Of a DNA stretch of 64,000 nt, positions 25,801 to 39,497 are shown one piece after another. This DNA is from Petrosia ficiformis (lineage: Eukaryota > Porifera > Demospongiae > Haplosclerida > Petrosiidae): positions 3,892,501-3,956,500 of the forward strand of contig OX345637.1 of assembly GCA_947044365.1 (NCBI GenBank), in the 5' to 3' direction. A model generated the notes under the pieces. The model searched no databases. It had not been told where the DNA came from and saw only the letters and a program-made list of their open reading frames with translations. Every line of letters begins with the position of its first letter. Position 1 is the first letter of the stretch. The position numbers and the translations under genes are program-made.

Positions 25801-28088
25801 GGGTTATATAGAAGTGGTTGTTTAATTTTGGGTCCCACCTAACCTTGTTCGCATGCTTTTTGGGTTTTGACATCCCTACATCTTCTTTCATTTTTATTGG
25901 AAATGTTTCTTATTATTCTTGTTTCCAATGCTTTTTTTTCCTGAATGGTGTGAATATTTTTTGTACATTGAAGAAATACTGGTGTAAGTCATATGAAATC
26001 ATTCAATCATAAATGCATTAATGTTTGTTCATCAATGAAGGTCAGTCTTTTGTACATATCAATTATTTATGAATTGATTATCATTCTTTTTCACTTAGAG
26101 ATGATGCTTACTATTTCACTTACAGCATTATCTGCAGTCACACAAGAAGTAGTGTCAGTCACTATATCAACCAAATGGCATTCCAATGTATATATTATTA
26201 CTATACAATGACTTAATAATTATATTCATTATTATTTGCTCACACATTTTATTACTATGCTTATGCAACAAGCACTTTCTCCTTTTCAGCTTCCATGTTC
26301 TTAGTATACAAATGCGCATGTGCAATTAAATTCCATGCGACTTGACTAATGAATACACCTACAAAAATGGCGTACAATTCGAGATCAATTCTTCGTAGTC
26401 GTTGAGACTCTCTTCTTTCATAGTATCTGAAGATATCATCTTGCTACTTTAAGACCAGAATTTTAATATGAATGCGATTGGAATTGTGCTAGAATCAATG
26501 TGATAGTTCAATAAACAAAAAAATGATTTGTCTGGAAAATAATATTAATATTATGAAGATTTTGCCAGTTTTGCCACTCGCTGGTTCTCTATCTTAACGA
26601 CAATCTTTGGCAATATAGAAGGTGTTGGTAGTCATAAAAACACAAGATATGAACAGGTATGTGTGTATAGAAACTTATGTGTATATATTAACAGAGATTT
26701 CAGCTCATGACTTGCAATTGAAATGTATGGGCGGCCATTTTCTACCGTACTCTCTGATATGTGGTAGTGTTCGGGATTGATATAGCATGTGGAAATAATG
26801 TTTGAAACGTTATCATGGCTCAAAAGTTGTGCATTATAAAATTCAAGACTGTATACGTTTCAGTTAGAATATAAAGGTAAGCATAATGATTACATCATAA
26901 ATTATTATGTGTATCTCACCACATTCCTAAAGTATAAAACTGTGGACAAAGTAGCATGCATATGCCATATAACAAAGATCCTGCAATCACTATCTTGTAT
27001 GATTCTTGCTTTGCTTGTTTCAAATGAAAATGATACCTATATAAGTTATTGCATGCATATTGAAGTTTAGACTAGAGTATTTAAAATACACATTAATTAA
27101 TTAACAGAAGCAATACAGAGGTGATATGCTCTGATTTAAATTAAGAATTAATGTATACAAGATATATAGAGAAAAAAGTATCCCTATGATTGCTTTGTGG
27201 TGTCCAGCATTCAGTAATCATGGCTAACTTTATGATGCCTGAAACACATCAGCCTATTATAGTTATTATTTTGATTATCTACTCTGTTTACCTTTTAAAG
27301 AACCTTGTAGAACTTTAAGAAAATATTTCAGGTAGAATAGCTAGCTATTAGTTCTAGTTTCTACGTAAGCTACACAGCTTTCTTTCTGCTGGTCTGTAGA
27401 GCTTGAGCGCGCGTTCTTTTACGCACCACGCCCATTAATTGACCGAGCCTCCGGGAATGATGTAACTTCCTTAACTACGTATACAACGCATACTCGCGTA
27501 AGTGACACAAACATATATACAGTTCGAACCCGTGGGAAAGCAATCATAGGGATGGCCCTACGGGCCATAAAAATATCACAGCCATTAATTTTATCAGAGT
27601 GAGCATTTCTGTGCCGGTTACATGATTCATGTGTATGGATGATCTAGGTTTTTTTTTATTTCAAGCTCTCAGCCACTAAATTAATGTTTATAATTTAGAA
27701 GGCAGGTCCAATATTTATTGTGTGTCTAGAGTCCCGGCAACCAAGAAGTCGACAATCACCACATTCATCGAACCATAGGGCCTCATGTAGTTAGGGTTCC
27801 AATCTGATTCACATTTGTTCAGAGTGGAACCCTATTTACATGAGACCCTACAGTTCGGTAAATTCGGTCATTGTACTCTAGACACATGCAGCTTTATTTT
27901 TAACTTGGCACCTAAAAAAACACAAGAAGTATTGCACCAAATATTCTTCAAATCTTGTGTTACATAATGATGCACTGTACAATCATAAACACAGACTTAT
28001 TCTTGGCCATTGAAGTTACATTTAGTCTATACATTTTGATTATTATGGCCCGTAGGGCCATCCCTATAATTGCTTTCCACGGGGTTTA

Positions 28089-28127
<39 letters not shown>

Positions 28128-31100
28128 TGTGTCACTTGCGCGACTATGCGTTGTATACGTAGTTAAGGAAGTTGCGTCATTCCCGGGGGCTCGGTCAATT
28201 AATGGGCGTGGCGCGTAAACGAACGCGCGATCAAGCTCTACACACCAGCAGAAAGAAAGCTGTTGAACTTACGTAGAAACTGGAACTAATAGCTAGCTAT
28301 TCTGCCTGAAATATACTCCTAAAGTTCTACAAGGTCCTTTGAAAGGTCAGGAGAGTAGATAATCAAAATAATAACTATAATAAGCTGTTGTCTTTCATGC
28401 TTGATAAAGTCAGCCATGATTACTGAATTCTGCACACCACAAAGCAGTCATATCTTCACTTAAATTTGTAAAGCAATCATAGGGATGTTTATTTCTCTAT
28501 ATACACTTGTATACTATACACTTCTGTACCTGAAGGGTCACAGAAATCAGTTGCTACACTGCAAAAACAACATAGTTAAAATAACTAGGTACTTTTCAAT
28601 ACTTGGTGCACATTATGTTGTAGTAACATCATGTACATCTATGTAGCTACAACATCCTTTATGAGAATTGACAAAATAATGGAATGAGATTTTAATGATT
28701 CAGTATATACAATTATAGGGAATACATATAAGCAAACTTGTAGAAAGATATAAAGATTAATATGAACCTTTCAACTTCTTTATTGTGACCACTGAATGCT
28801 TTGACAGTTTTAATACATGATAAAACCTCTTCAGCTACTGATCCAGCCATTGCAAGTGTGTTTACCTGCTTTACACCAACCCTTGCAAAGATCTATGTAT
28901 CCAATAGAAATATATGATATACAGTATTATGCACTGCAACTACTATAACCTTTTCGATAATGTAGACTGCTACAAACATCACAGGTAGAAGTGTACTAAT
29001 CACAGAAGCTAATTTCCAGTTGACAGCAAATGCTACTACAAATACTGATAAAAACAGAGTAAAGTCCTGTACAACCACAGACATACTATAACCAATTCCA
29101 GTTTCAATAACGTGTATGCCACTAGAGAAGTGAAGAAATATATTGATGAATTAAGACACATTGTAGAAGACAATACACCTGTGTGAATTATATATACCAT
29201 AAACTTAATGTTTGATTTCCAGTTTCTATTAGTTGTCCATTATAGCTACATGCGTGCTCTAAAAACACTTAAAAATATAATAAAGACTTGTCTCTATAAT
29301 TGTAGCAGAGATTTCAGCTCATCACTTCAAACTGAAATGTATGGGCTAAGGCTTTGCGATATATCGATAATAGTGATTATCACGATATATTTGTTACTTA
29401 CTATTTCCATTTAAGAAATATTGGTAGTATTGGAATTTCAATAAAACCGAAATTAAAATTTACGGTATACCAAAATACACAATTAAGAACGTTAGACGAA
29501 TGTCAAGAAGTGACAAAAACGTTTGAAGAATGCAAGTAAACGTTTGGGAAACGTTGGAAGGTGAGTATAGTATTTGTGTGTATAGGAAATCTGTTATGAA
29601 ATTTGTGATGGCTGTCTCTAGAGAGGAAGAATTAGTTCAATCATAATTCATTTTCTTAGTTACATGAGAGTTTAATAAACACTTTTCAACAATTAATTTT
29701 ATCAATTTTTGGTAATATTGAGGTATTTTGAATATCAAATATCGTGATATCTGTTATGTCAATATTGCAAAGCCTTAGTATAGGCAGCCATTTTTTCAAT
29801 ATTATCCCTACATAGAGAGTGCTACTGTACTGTATATACAGAGTACTAGTATAATAGGTACATCCAGAACCCCATAAAACTAGTTTTGTGGGCTCCTGAT
29901 ATAAGCCATGGTCTAACACTTGATGTACATATAGATAACATCTCAGTATTATAGCTACTTAGGAACAAACGAAATCAGCATTGCTTTATACAGTCTCAGG
30001 AATTGAGTAACCAAATGATAGACATAAGACCTGGGTTCAATTACAAAAATTCAATTACAATTGCACTTTCAATTATAGTATTTCAGAGAATATCAGTTGA
30101 ATTACAATTACAATTACATTTACATGGACAATTGCAATTACAATTACCAAGTAATTTCATTGGCTTAAAATTACAATTGAATTACTAAATACTAACTGTA
30201 ACTATATGTAAATCAATCAATATTACACCTAATAAACATTAAGTTCAGAAAAAGAGCATTACATAAAGAACAACACTCTGGTCTAAATATTTTTCCAGAA
30301 ATAATGCCATGCCAGCTTTGATACAAACTGTTGGTATAACTCCAGTATATCTTTATAACTTATACTTAAATTACATTACAAATACAATTATATTGTGACA
30401 TATGTATCAATTACAATTGCAATTACACAACTTTAGCTATAATTATTAATTGAATTTATAATTACAATTGTAATTAAACCCAGGTCTGACATATATAAAT
30501 ATTATATATATTAGGGCTGCAATGAATAGTAGTTTTTGGCAGAGCTGAGTGATTATACCGATTGTACGATAGATCTACGATAGATCGCAATATTTATTAA
30601 TAATCGCGATGTTAATTTTGCAAAATAGTAATCGTGATGCAACCATGTGGTTACTACGCATGTGCAAACCTGAAAGTTCACGTGTATTCAGTGGCGTGTC
30701 TAGACCTGAATACCAGGGGGGCCTAGCACCTGTATTGGTGTAACAATGGCGTGAAGTGCACCGCAAATCTTTGAAATATTATTTATTCATTAGAGGTGTG
30801 GTCGATGTTGCGACATACATTACGTACATAACGGTACATTATCGCTATTATTGATGATGAGTCGGAAGACAACTGAGAATCTGGCACTGTTCACGATCTT
30901 ATTGGGTCTACTGATTCTCAGACTCAGAGTCAGAGTCCAAATCAGACTCAGTTTAATCCTGTAATGGGGGCGAAATAGGCTCATTTCTGCAAACCACGAT
31001 GCAGGGGGGCATTAATTAGAATTGTTATTAGACAACAGGGGGGGCCTGGGCCCCCCCAGGCCCTGCCTTAAACACGCCAGTGCATGTATTGTTATTAGAA

Positions 31101-33457
31101 ATCTAAGAAATGGCATCCGTTAGTCAGCAGTCTCAACATGATCTTTCACTGCTTGAAGGAGCTTATTAGCTCTGTCTGGAAGTTTTTTGGGTTCCTTGGA
31201 AAAGATGGCAAAATTGTTGAAGCAGATAAAAACAAGAGAAAAAGAGTATGCTGTAAATTATGTTCCCGAAGTTACTCATAAGTTGGAAACACTACAAACA
31301 TACAGTGTGGCAACACTTAGAAGAATGTCATATAGAGGAATATCGTCAAGCCAAAGGTAGTGGAAGTGAGAGAATATCAAAGAATAACAGCAAATGAATA
31401 TAGGAGAAGCCTTTAAGGCCTCACAGCCACTTCTCATTCATCACAACAATGGAAAATGCTAACAGATTCTCTATGTTATTTTATTGCCAAAGATTTGCAG
31501 CCTTATGATACTGTTAATGATTCCTGTTTTTGACAAATAATTAAAACATTTGAGCCTCGATACACACCCCCTGACCACAAGACAATTGCCAAAAACTATA
31601 TTCCTAGCTGTACAACAGAGAAAAGGAAAAAAAATTAGTATAAATCTAATGGAGATTAAGTCATATGCTCCCACCGCAGACATTTGGACTTCTCATGCCA
31701 ACTATTCGTACACAGGTTTAACTGTTATATTATGAAAGATTATCAGCTAGCAAGTCACTTACTGGAGACAAAGGAATTTCCTGAGTCGCACACTGGAAGC
31801 AATATTGCGGATGAGCTACTAGTTATTTTAGATGAATGGAAATTGGCACCTCAAATATTGACTGCTGATATTCTCAAATAGCCCAGGATGACATGCTTCA
31901 GTCACAGTTTACATTTAGCTGTGGAGGCAGCTACTAAACTTTCTCAGATTTCTCGAGCTCTCGCACGTTGTAAATGTCTTGTTGGACATTTCCATCACTC
32001 AGCAAAGTCTAGTTACACTTTAAAGAAAAAGCAGATGGATCTTCAACACAATACTGAAGCACTAGTTCAAGATGTCACCACCAGATTGAACTCGTCTTAT
32101 TATATGGTGGAAATAATTAGTCAGCAGCAACCATTGTGTGCTACACTTCTGGAATTGCGTAAAGGTGACCCTTATGCCTTCAGATGCTGAATTCTCAACC
32201 TTTGAGGCATATTGTAAAGTGATGAAGTCCTTGGTAGATTTCACAGAAGCTATTGGTGCTGAGAAGTGGGTGACAATCTCATCAGTGAGACCACTGCTTC
32301 ACAAACTCTTAAACAACTATTTTATTTTACAATCTGCCAACTCTGAGTTAGAAAAACCAATGAAGAGGGCAATGAATGATAAGCTTTCACAAAGATACAC
32401 AGGTTCAACCCTCAAGATGCTTAATATTGCAGCCTTCCTTGACCCTCGTTTCTGGTCATTACCTTTTTTATCTGACAAAGAAAGAAGTTATGTGATTGAA
32501 GCTGTAGAAGATGAAGCAGTGTTATTGAGTATTCCAACTGACTCCCAAGAACCATCACTTGAGGAACCACCACGTCTCTAGCTGAAATTATTTTAGTATT
32601 CCCTTTTAATACTACTGAAGTGGAAAGTGGGTTTTCATATCAAAATGCTACTAAAACTAAATTCTGTAACAGACTAGGCCCAGAACATCTTGACCAACTG
32701 CTTTATTTGAGATTGAAAGCTGATAATTTTCCATTTAACTTGGCATATAAACATTGGAATGAAGCTAAACACTGTCGTAATGTTGTAAGTAAGCCTTGTG
32801 AAAGAATAGACATTGAAGATTCGAATACAGACTCTAGTGGTAATTCTGGTGAAGAGGCATGACTTTTTCTTAACATTTTTTGTGAGTGTTTTGGTACTGA
32901 ATAAATGTATTTTTGTAGCACTATTAACTCTTGTATTATTCCTTATTCCTAATTTTCCTGTTTCTGTACATCTAATGATGTTTTTGATTTCTGAATAAAT
33001 GTAATGAAATTCAAAAAGTATGTCATTAGATAATGTATGTAAATGTAATTTCAAAATCACTAAGTTAATTGGCGCAGAATGCTTACTTAATGGATCACAC
33101 AAGCAGTCATTTTGAGCCAGGTTGGCCCATGTTCACAATCTTATCAAAAACCCAGCTCTGCGACCATTTTATTGCAATTATAATTTCATGTATTCAATTT
33201 CTGCACATACGCAAACATTAAATGATTATCCGGATGCTAAAAATATATTCGAATACCAAAATAATGAACGAATATTTGAATGGAGTGAATATCGTTGCAG
33301 CCCTAATATTATATATGTATAAGTTACAACACACATACGAGTGGTATACTGTTTTTTTTTGTATTCTGTGTTGATGGCAGGTTTTATATCTGACAACAGG
33401 GTGCTACATATATCTGATTTATAAACCTGTGGTTTACTTTGATGTTTCGCTGTATTA

Positions 33458-33497
<40 letters not shown>

Positions 33498-36400
33498 TAG
33501 GTTATATCACGGCATGAGTGTTATATCAGATTTATAAACACCGAGCCCGAGGGCGAGGCGTTTATAAATCTGATATAACACGAGTGCATGTGATATAACC
33601 AATATATATCTTACTTAGCTTAAACATCAAAGGATCATTGCACATGCTCAGAGACAGAGGTCAATCAGGTTATTGTGATGGCAGAGAAGGAAAATTGTGA
33701 GCTGCCTTATGCAGCGAAGAAACGCAAGCTTTCACTTTCCCTAAGTAGAGAGCGCCGGTTTAGTGTTGTCTCCGAAAACGAAATCAAAAATTTAGAAAAA
33801 CGTCAGGTAACTAAAACTACAGATGCTAGTACCCGATGGGCATTCAAAATCTTGAAAGACTAGGTGTATGAGTTCAACGACCCAAATGGTGAGGAGCAAT
33901 GCCCTGAGAGTATTTTGTCACCTTCATGTACTAAAGAAGAGCTTAATAAGTGGTTAACCTTGTTCATTGCTGAGACAAGAAATCAAAATGGAGACCAATA
34001 TCCACCCAGGACAATATATGCAATTCTATCCAGTATCCTCCGTTATATGCATTCAGAAAATTCAGAATACCCAAACTTCTTAGATAAAAATGATGCTGCA
34101 TTTGCAACTTTCCAGACAGCTTTAGACAATGTTTTCAATGTTTTGGCCTCCCTTTGCCCTTTCTTGCTGCAATTATTCAAGAGATCCTCTCAAAGAAAAG
34201 GACCTTAATGAACACTAATTTTGAAAAAAACTAATTTGCAGTATTGATTATTTGAAGGGCTGAGAGCCATAGTGGGCTAACATTTTTATAGTTTAACACT
34301 TTGATTATTTTTCATAATGTATAGAGGTTGTATGACCTAATAATGAAGTGTCGTGAGAGGATCATCAGAAATTTTTGATCTGAAGCAAATGACAAATTTA
34401 GGTCTTATGTCATATCCAATTTCATTAGTGCCAAAGTGGTCTAACCTACTGTCTCACCTGAGACAGATTGCTCATGCTTTATTTTCTCTTATGCTAACTC
34501 TTATTCTTTTACACAAAGAACAAAAAAATAAAATTAATTATTAATAATTATTATATTAAAAATTAATGTAGTTAATTAATTATAATGGCGCATGCACACT
34601 TAATATTAGTTTCTTGATGGCAGAAGCAATGGACAGCTCTGATCTTGGCTCTGATCAAGCCTCTCATACTGCCTCTGATACTGATAATTCCTCTGATTCA
34701 TCTGTTGAACAGTCTCTCACCGTACTTCGTGCAAAAAAGAGGCTTAGAAAGTCATCGGAATGGCAAAAGAGAATCAGGAAACGAAAAAGAAATGCCGGAC
34801 TGGCTTATACTAATGTGACTAAAACGCATGTGAGTTATAAATGTGGGTGATTCTGGTGACTTTATGGAATTTTATTTGATATTGTATAATTTATAGGTAA
34901 AATCTAAAAAGATTGTTAATACACCTTGTGGATGTAGTCTGAAGTGTTTTGATAAAGTGCCTGAGGAACAAAGGAAAATACTTTTTGAAGGTTTTTGGAG
35001 TACATCAGACTTCAATGTACAAAATGCATACATTTGTGGGTATCCATGTGCTAAAAGTGTCCAGAAGATATGGCTCAACAACTCCATCATCTTCAAGGCG
35101 GTGTAACACTCGAATCTACTATATTAAAATATGGAGAAATAAGTACTAGAGTATGCAAAACAGCATTTTTAAGAATCCACGGTGTTAGCAATGGGAGAGT
35201 TGACCGTGCACTCAAGGCACAAGCAAGCAGAGGAGGATGTCTTCACACAGACCAAAGAGGCCGACACACACCAGGCAACAAAACTGATGATGCTGTAATT
35301 GCGACTGTGAAAGTACATGTACAATCATTTCCACACTATCAGAGTCATTATTCAAGAAAGGACAATCCTCATAAGCTCTACCTTAGTCCTCATCTATCCA
35401 TCACGAAGATGTACGACTTGTACAAAGAGAAATGTGTTGAGATGGCCATGAATCCTGTTAGTGAATGGATCTATCGTCGTACCTTTAATGAATCATTCAA
35501 TCTTTCTTTTGGAAGGTACGTATAATGTCTGTTAATATGCGCTTATATATGATGTAACTTACATCATGTAAGTATGCGTGCATGCATGCTGTATGTGCTT
35601 CCATAATTGAGTACAACAGGCAGGTGTGGTGCGGTGCAGTCACTGTAGTGTATGTGTGTGTGTTCTCGTCTGAAAATCTATGTGAGTCAGTGTACATTGT
35701 AGTTACTATAGTGCATGCACGCAAGTACTGTATATTAAAACAATTTTTTTGTGCTTCGTGTGCAATATGTACTTGTTCAATAACCCAACTGAAGATTACT
35801 CTCAATTTTTTGCATGCTGGCCTAAAACAGATACTTGCAAGACTTGTGACTCTCTAAAGGTTCAAATTGAGGCAGAGGAAGATGAAGCAAAACTTGCTCA
35901 GCTAAAAGGAAAAAAAGAATTGCACCTTTGCATGGCTGAACGTAGTTATCCGCAATTAAAAGAGGACAGTGCTTTGGCAAATCAAATTCTGATGTTTTAA
36001 CCATTACGTTTGATTTACAACAGTCTTTACTAACACCTGTCCTTTCTACCAATGTTGTGTTCTATAAACGTCAACTTTGGACTTATAATCCAGTGGTGGA
36101 TCTAGAAATTTAAGGAGGTTTCCAAACAATAGCGCGTGAATTGGGCAAAAATTATTTTACTCATTAATTTTGTGAGGGGTGTGGTCAAGATTTTCTAATT
36201 ATAACTCTCTCTTTCGGGCGCTAAGTAGCCTGATGTTATATCGGAAAGGTATGCAAACTTACTATAAGTTAATAACTTAGCGCTAGCGATCATGATTTAT
36301 TGTACTAAATGTTTGATGAACATAAGCATCAGATTCACAACCAGACCATAGATATAATATCTATGACCAGACTGAGTGTGAGAAGAAACCAGACTTCACT

Positions 36401-37902
36401 GCAGTCCTGATCACTACTGTTATTGGCAATCATCTGATTCAGATTCAGTTACATCAGACTTTTGCAGACTAGCAACATCGCAACTGAAGTACACATGTAG
36501 TATAATTGTAGGTACATAGTTAGTTATCTACTTATCATCTCTTAGAAGGAATGTTGTTTGTTATTACAACACGCTGGTGGGCGTGGCACACTGACTTCTA
36601 AAACATTTTATTTTTTCAAAACTTGAATTTTAAAATTTGAAAGGGGGTTTCCACGGAAACCAAAGAGCCCCCTAGATCCACCACTGTAATCTAGGTATTC
36701 ACAACTGCGGTGCAGAAACTGGTCACATGCATGTTTGGCATGAAGGAGTAGCTTTAAGGGGCTCTCAAGAGCTAGCGTCATGTATTCTGAAGTTCATTGA
36801 AGACACAAACCCAAAATCTACTTACCTCATAATGTACAGTGATTCATGTGGAGGTCAAAATCATAATGTCAATATTTTTTCTCTATTGCTTCAAAGGTTG
36901 CAAGTGACAAAAAACCATTCACAGTGATTGACCACAAGTTCATGGTTGTAGGCCATTCATATCTTCCTAATGATAGAGATTTTGGAAGCATAGAAACTGC
37001 CAGAAAAAAGGCACAGAATGTTTATGTGCCAGAAGATTGGTGTAATCTTATTGCAACTGCAAGACATCGCAATCCACTTACTGTAACAAGGATGAAAACA
37101 AGTGATTTTGTTTCATGTAAGAATCTTACTTCTGGTTTTGTAAATCGAAAAACTACAATCACTAAGCAGAAGGTGGAGTGGCTCAAGGATTCGAGTTAGA
37201 AAGGATCACCCACTTGTGTACTTTTTTCGCTATTCACTTAACACCCTAGAAGATTGGAAAGAAGTTAATCTCAAAAGGAAATCAAAAGGCAGGCCTCCTG
37301 ATTTAGGAAAAGCGCCACTATTTCAACTCCATGCTGGGCCCATGAAAAATCAACAAAAATAAGCTGGCTGATCTAATAGAACTGCTTCCATTTGTTCCTC
37401 AATTCATCACTCCTTTTATCATCAACTTGCTTCTTGTGACGAAGTTTTAAGCAGTGAAGAAGAAATGGATAGTGAAGAGACTGAATGAGTAATCATAATA
37501 ATTATGTACATTATTAAATTGTTCTGTTATTATATTTAGCTAGGTTTAATTTTGAACTTGGTTTTGAAAATTCATAAATTGTTCATATAACTACTTGAGT
37601 GTTATAGTTGCGTCATCTGGGTTTTCAGTGGTTTCTAAATAAAGGAACATTTTTTTTAAATTGGTGAACTATTAACATTAATAACTAAAAAAAGCAGTTT
37701 GTGGGGTTAGCCCACTATTTCTCTCGCCCCTTCATTTACTCTTCTACTTGATTGTTGATTGCAATGTAAACAATTCTATTCAATGTTAAGGTGTTAAGAA
37801 GATGATAGGGTTTATATTAAACATCAAAGGGTTATATAAGACCCATGGGCTTATATCACATTTATATCCCAGTTATTTTCTTTGATGTTTGAGCTAAGTA
37901 TG

Positions 37903-37940
<38 letters not shown>

Positions 37941-39466
37941 CTACAGGTTTGGTGTCTGGTACTAATTGAATTTTTTGAACCATTACAATTGAAACCATTT
38001 TGAATCCATACTAGAGCTCCACATTCCCAAGTATCACTGTATATACATTGCATAGGAGGGGAATACATCATGTCTAATCTTATGCAAGTCAAATTATCAA
38101 ACCCACAAAACACATCTATAAGTGCATACCACAAGTGTTATCACCAGCTTAAGTGGGTATGGCCTTTTGACCATACTATAAATATTGTTTACACCCATAA
38201 ACCACAAGGCATGTCAGTATCACAAACTAACTTTATGTTATGGTCAAAAGCCATGACATAAATATAATTCAATAGGCACTTCTCAATATATATTACTTAC
38301 TTTGATAGATGAGTGTGAAGTTCACCAGAAGAATTGATGTCAAACCATCCTATATGCCTAGATAACACTGATTTAAGATACGCCAACCTCATTCTTCTTC
38401 CTTGACGAGCTGCACTAATACACCACAAGAAACGAGACAAAGATGTAAATAGAAAATATAATACTGCCACACCCAAAGTATAGTAAGTATAAGTTGGTAT
38501 TTCACTTTGTAGCTTATCAGCAGGATCATCTGAGTTTAGGTACTGATGTAAATTAGTCTGAGTTGAATTGTTACAGAAGTAATCAGTACTACTTAAATTA
38601 TCTTTCTCCAGTTGTATAGTGACAGCGTAATTAGCAAATTGAGTGAATGCAGATCCATAAATTAAAAGCAGTAACGGTAAACACACTCCTGCTAAAGTAG
38701 AACAGCATGTAGCCAGCAATAATATCACTGTGTCCAAGCAGTTAGCATAGCGATACTAAAATAAAACAAAAATTAAGAATTATATTATACATAATACTAT
38801 ACAGACACCTCAACTCTCATAATTTAGTTGTGTGACATACAAATTTGGTTATTTTCACATGATCATATGATCATTATCATCAATCACACGATCATTCACA
38901 AGGATCCTGGTCACATTTTATATTGAGAGTGTCGTCAACTTAGCAGAGTCCAACCTATTCAAACAATGGCTATACCACGTTATTTACACAAGAGAGCCTG
39001 ACTGTAACAGTCAATCAGAATGTGATGGAGATACTAACTACAATGAGATCTTTGCTCTTAAAAACAAGAAAGTTGATGAAGCAGCTACCTACCACTGTCA
39101 CTTTAAATTAGAGGGGAAGAAAGACCCTTCACGTAATTATAAATAAAAACAAAACTCCCAGCAGTCAGAAGTTCATTGTCTCTAGATGGAACTCTCTCCG
39201 GCTTCAATTTTGGCTGTAAAACCCCATATTGATAATGAAAACCCGATGATGAAGTACTGAAGAGCTAAAGAGGTAGCAGGGGTTTACAAAAGACCACAAG
39301 AGGTAGCAGGGGTTTACAAAAGTCCTGTATACTGAATATAGAACCCTTGTTTTGTGTCCTCGGATGTGATATAGCCCTCACAGGCTCGGGTCATATCACA
39401 TCCTCGGACATAAAACTCAGGTCCTATATTTTGTTATAGGACCTATTAGCATACTATATGAAAAAC

Positions 39467-39497
<31 letters not shown>

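Larger units (their letters stand above)
30512..33305 (+). mobile_element. hAT DNA transposon (ZBED-like)
   Basis: The inverted ends are TAGGGCTGCAATGAATA and, on the opposite strand, TAGGGCTGCAACGATATTC. The flanks are AT repeats, so the 8-bp duplication cannot be read with certainty. It contains a BED-finger hAT transposase and a nested 394-bp MITE near its left end. It lies in ABCB intron 2. Confidence 0.85.
34255..37733 (+). mobile_element. unassigned DDE transposon inserted in the Crypton-like gene
   Basis: Left end GAAGGGCTGAGAGCCATAGT and right end (opposite strand) GAAGGGGCGAGAGAAATAGT are inverted, both continuing GGGCTAAC. ATTT lies just outside each end, a possible 4-bp target duplication. 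Inside is a single large plus-strand gene with at least two introns. A 596-bp MITE interrupts it. The superfamily is uncertain. Confidence 0.72.

Noticed and set aside
28091..28130. TA microsatellites here and near 33460, 37905, 39480, 39600 and 63550
   Set aside because: These are simple repeats without further structure. They lie in elements or introns and are not reported separately.
28530..28558. 29-nt candidate ABCB exon with AG and GT borders
   Set aside because: It breaks the phase between exons 4 and 5. Exon 5 (27036-26920) joins exon 4 directly in phase and matches the family sequence.
34872..35096. minus-strand frame of 74 codons
   Set aside because: It is the antisense of the cysteine-rich part of the unassigned transposase, with no motif of its own.
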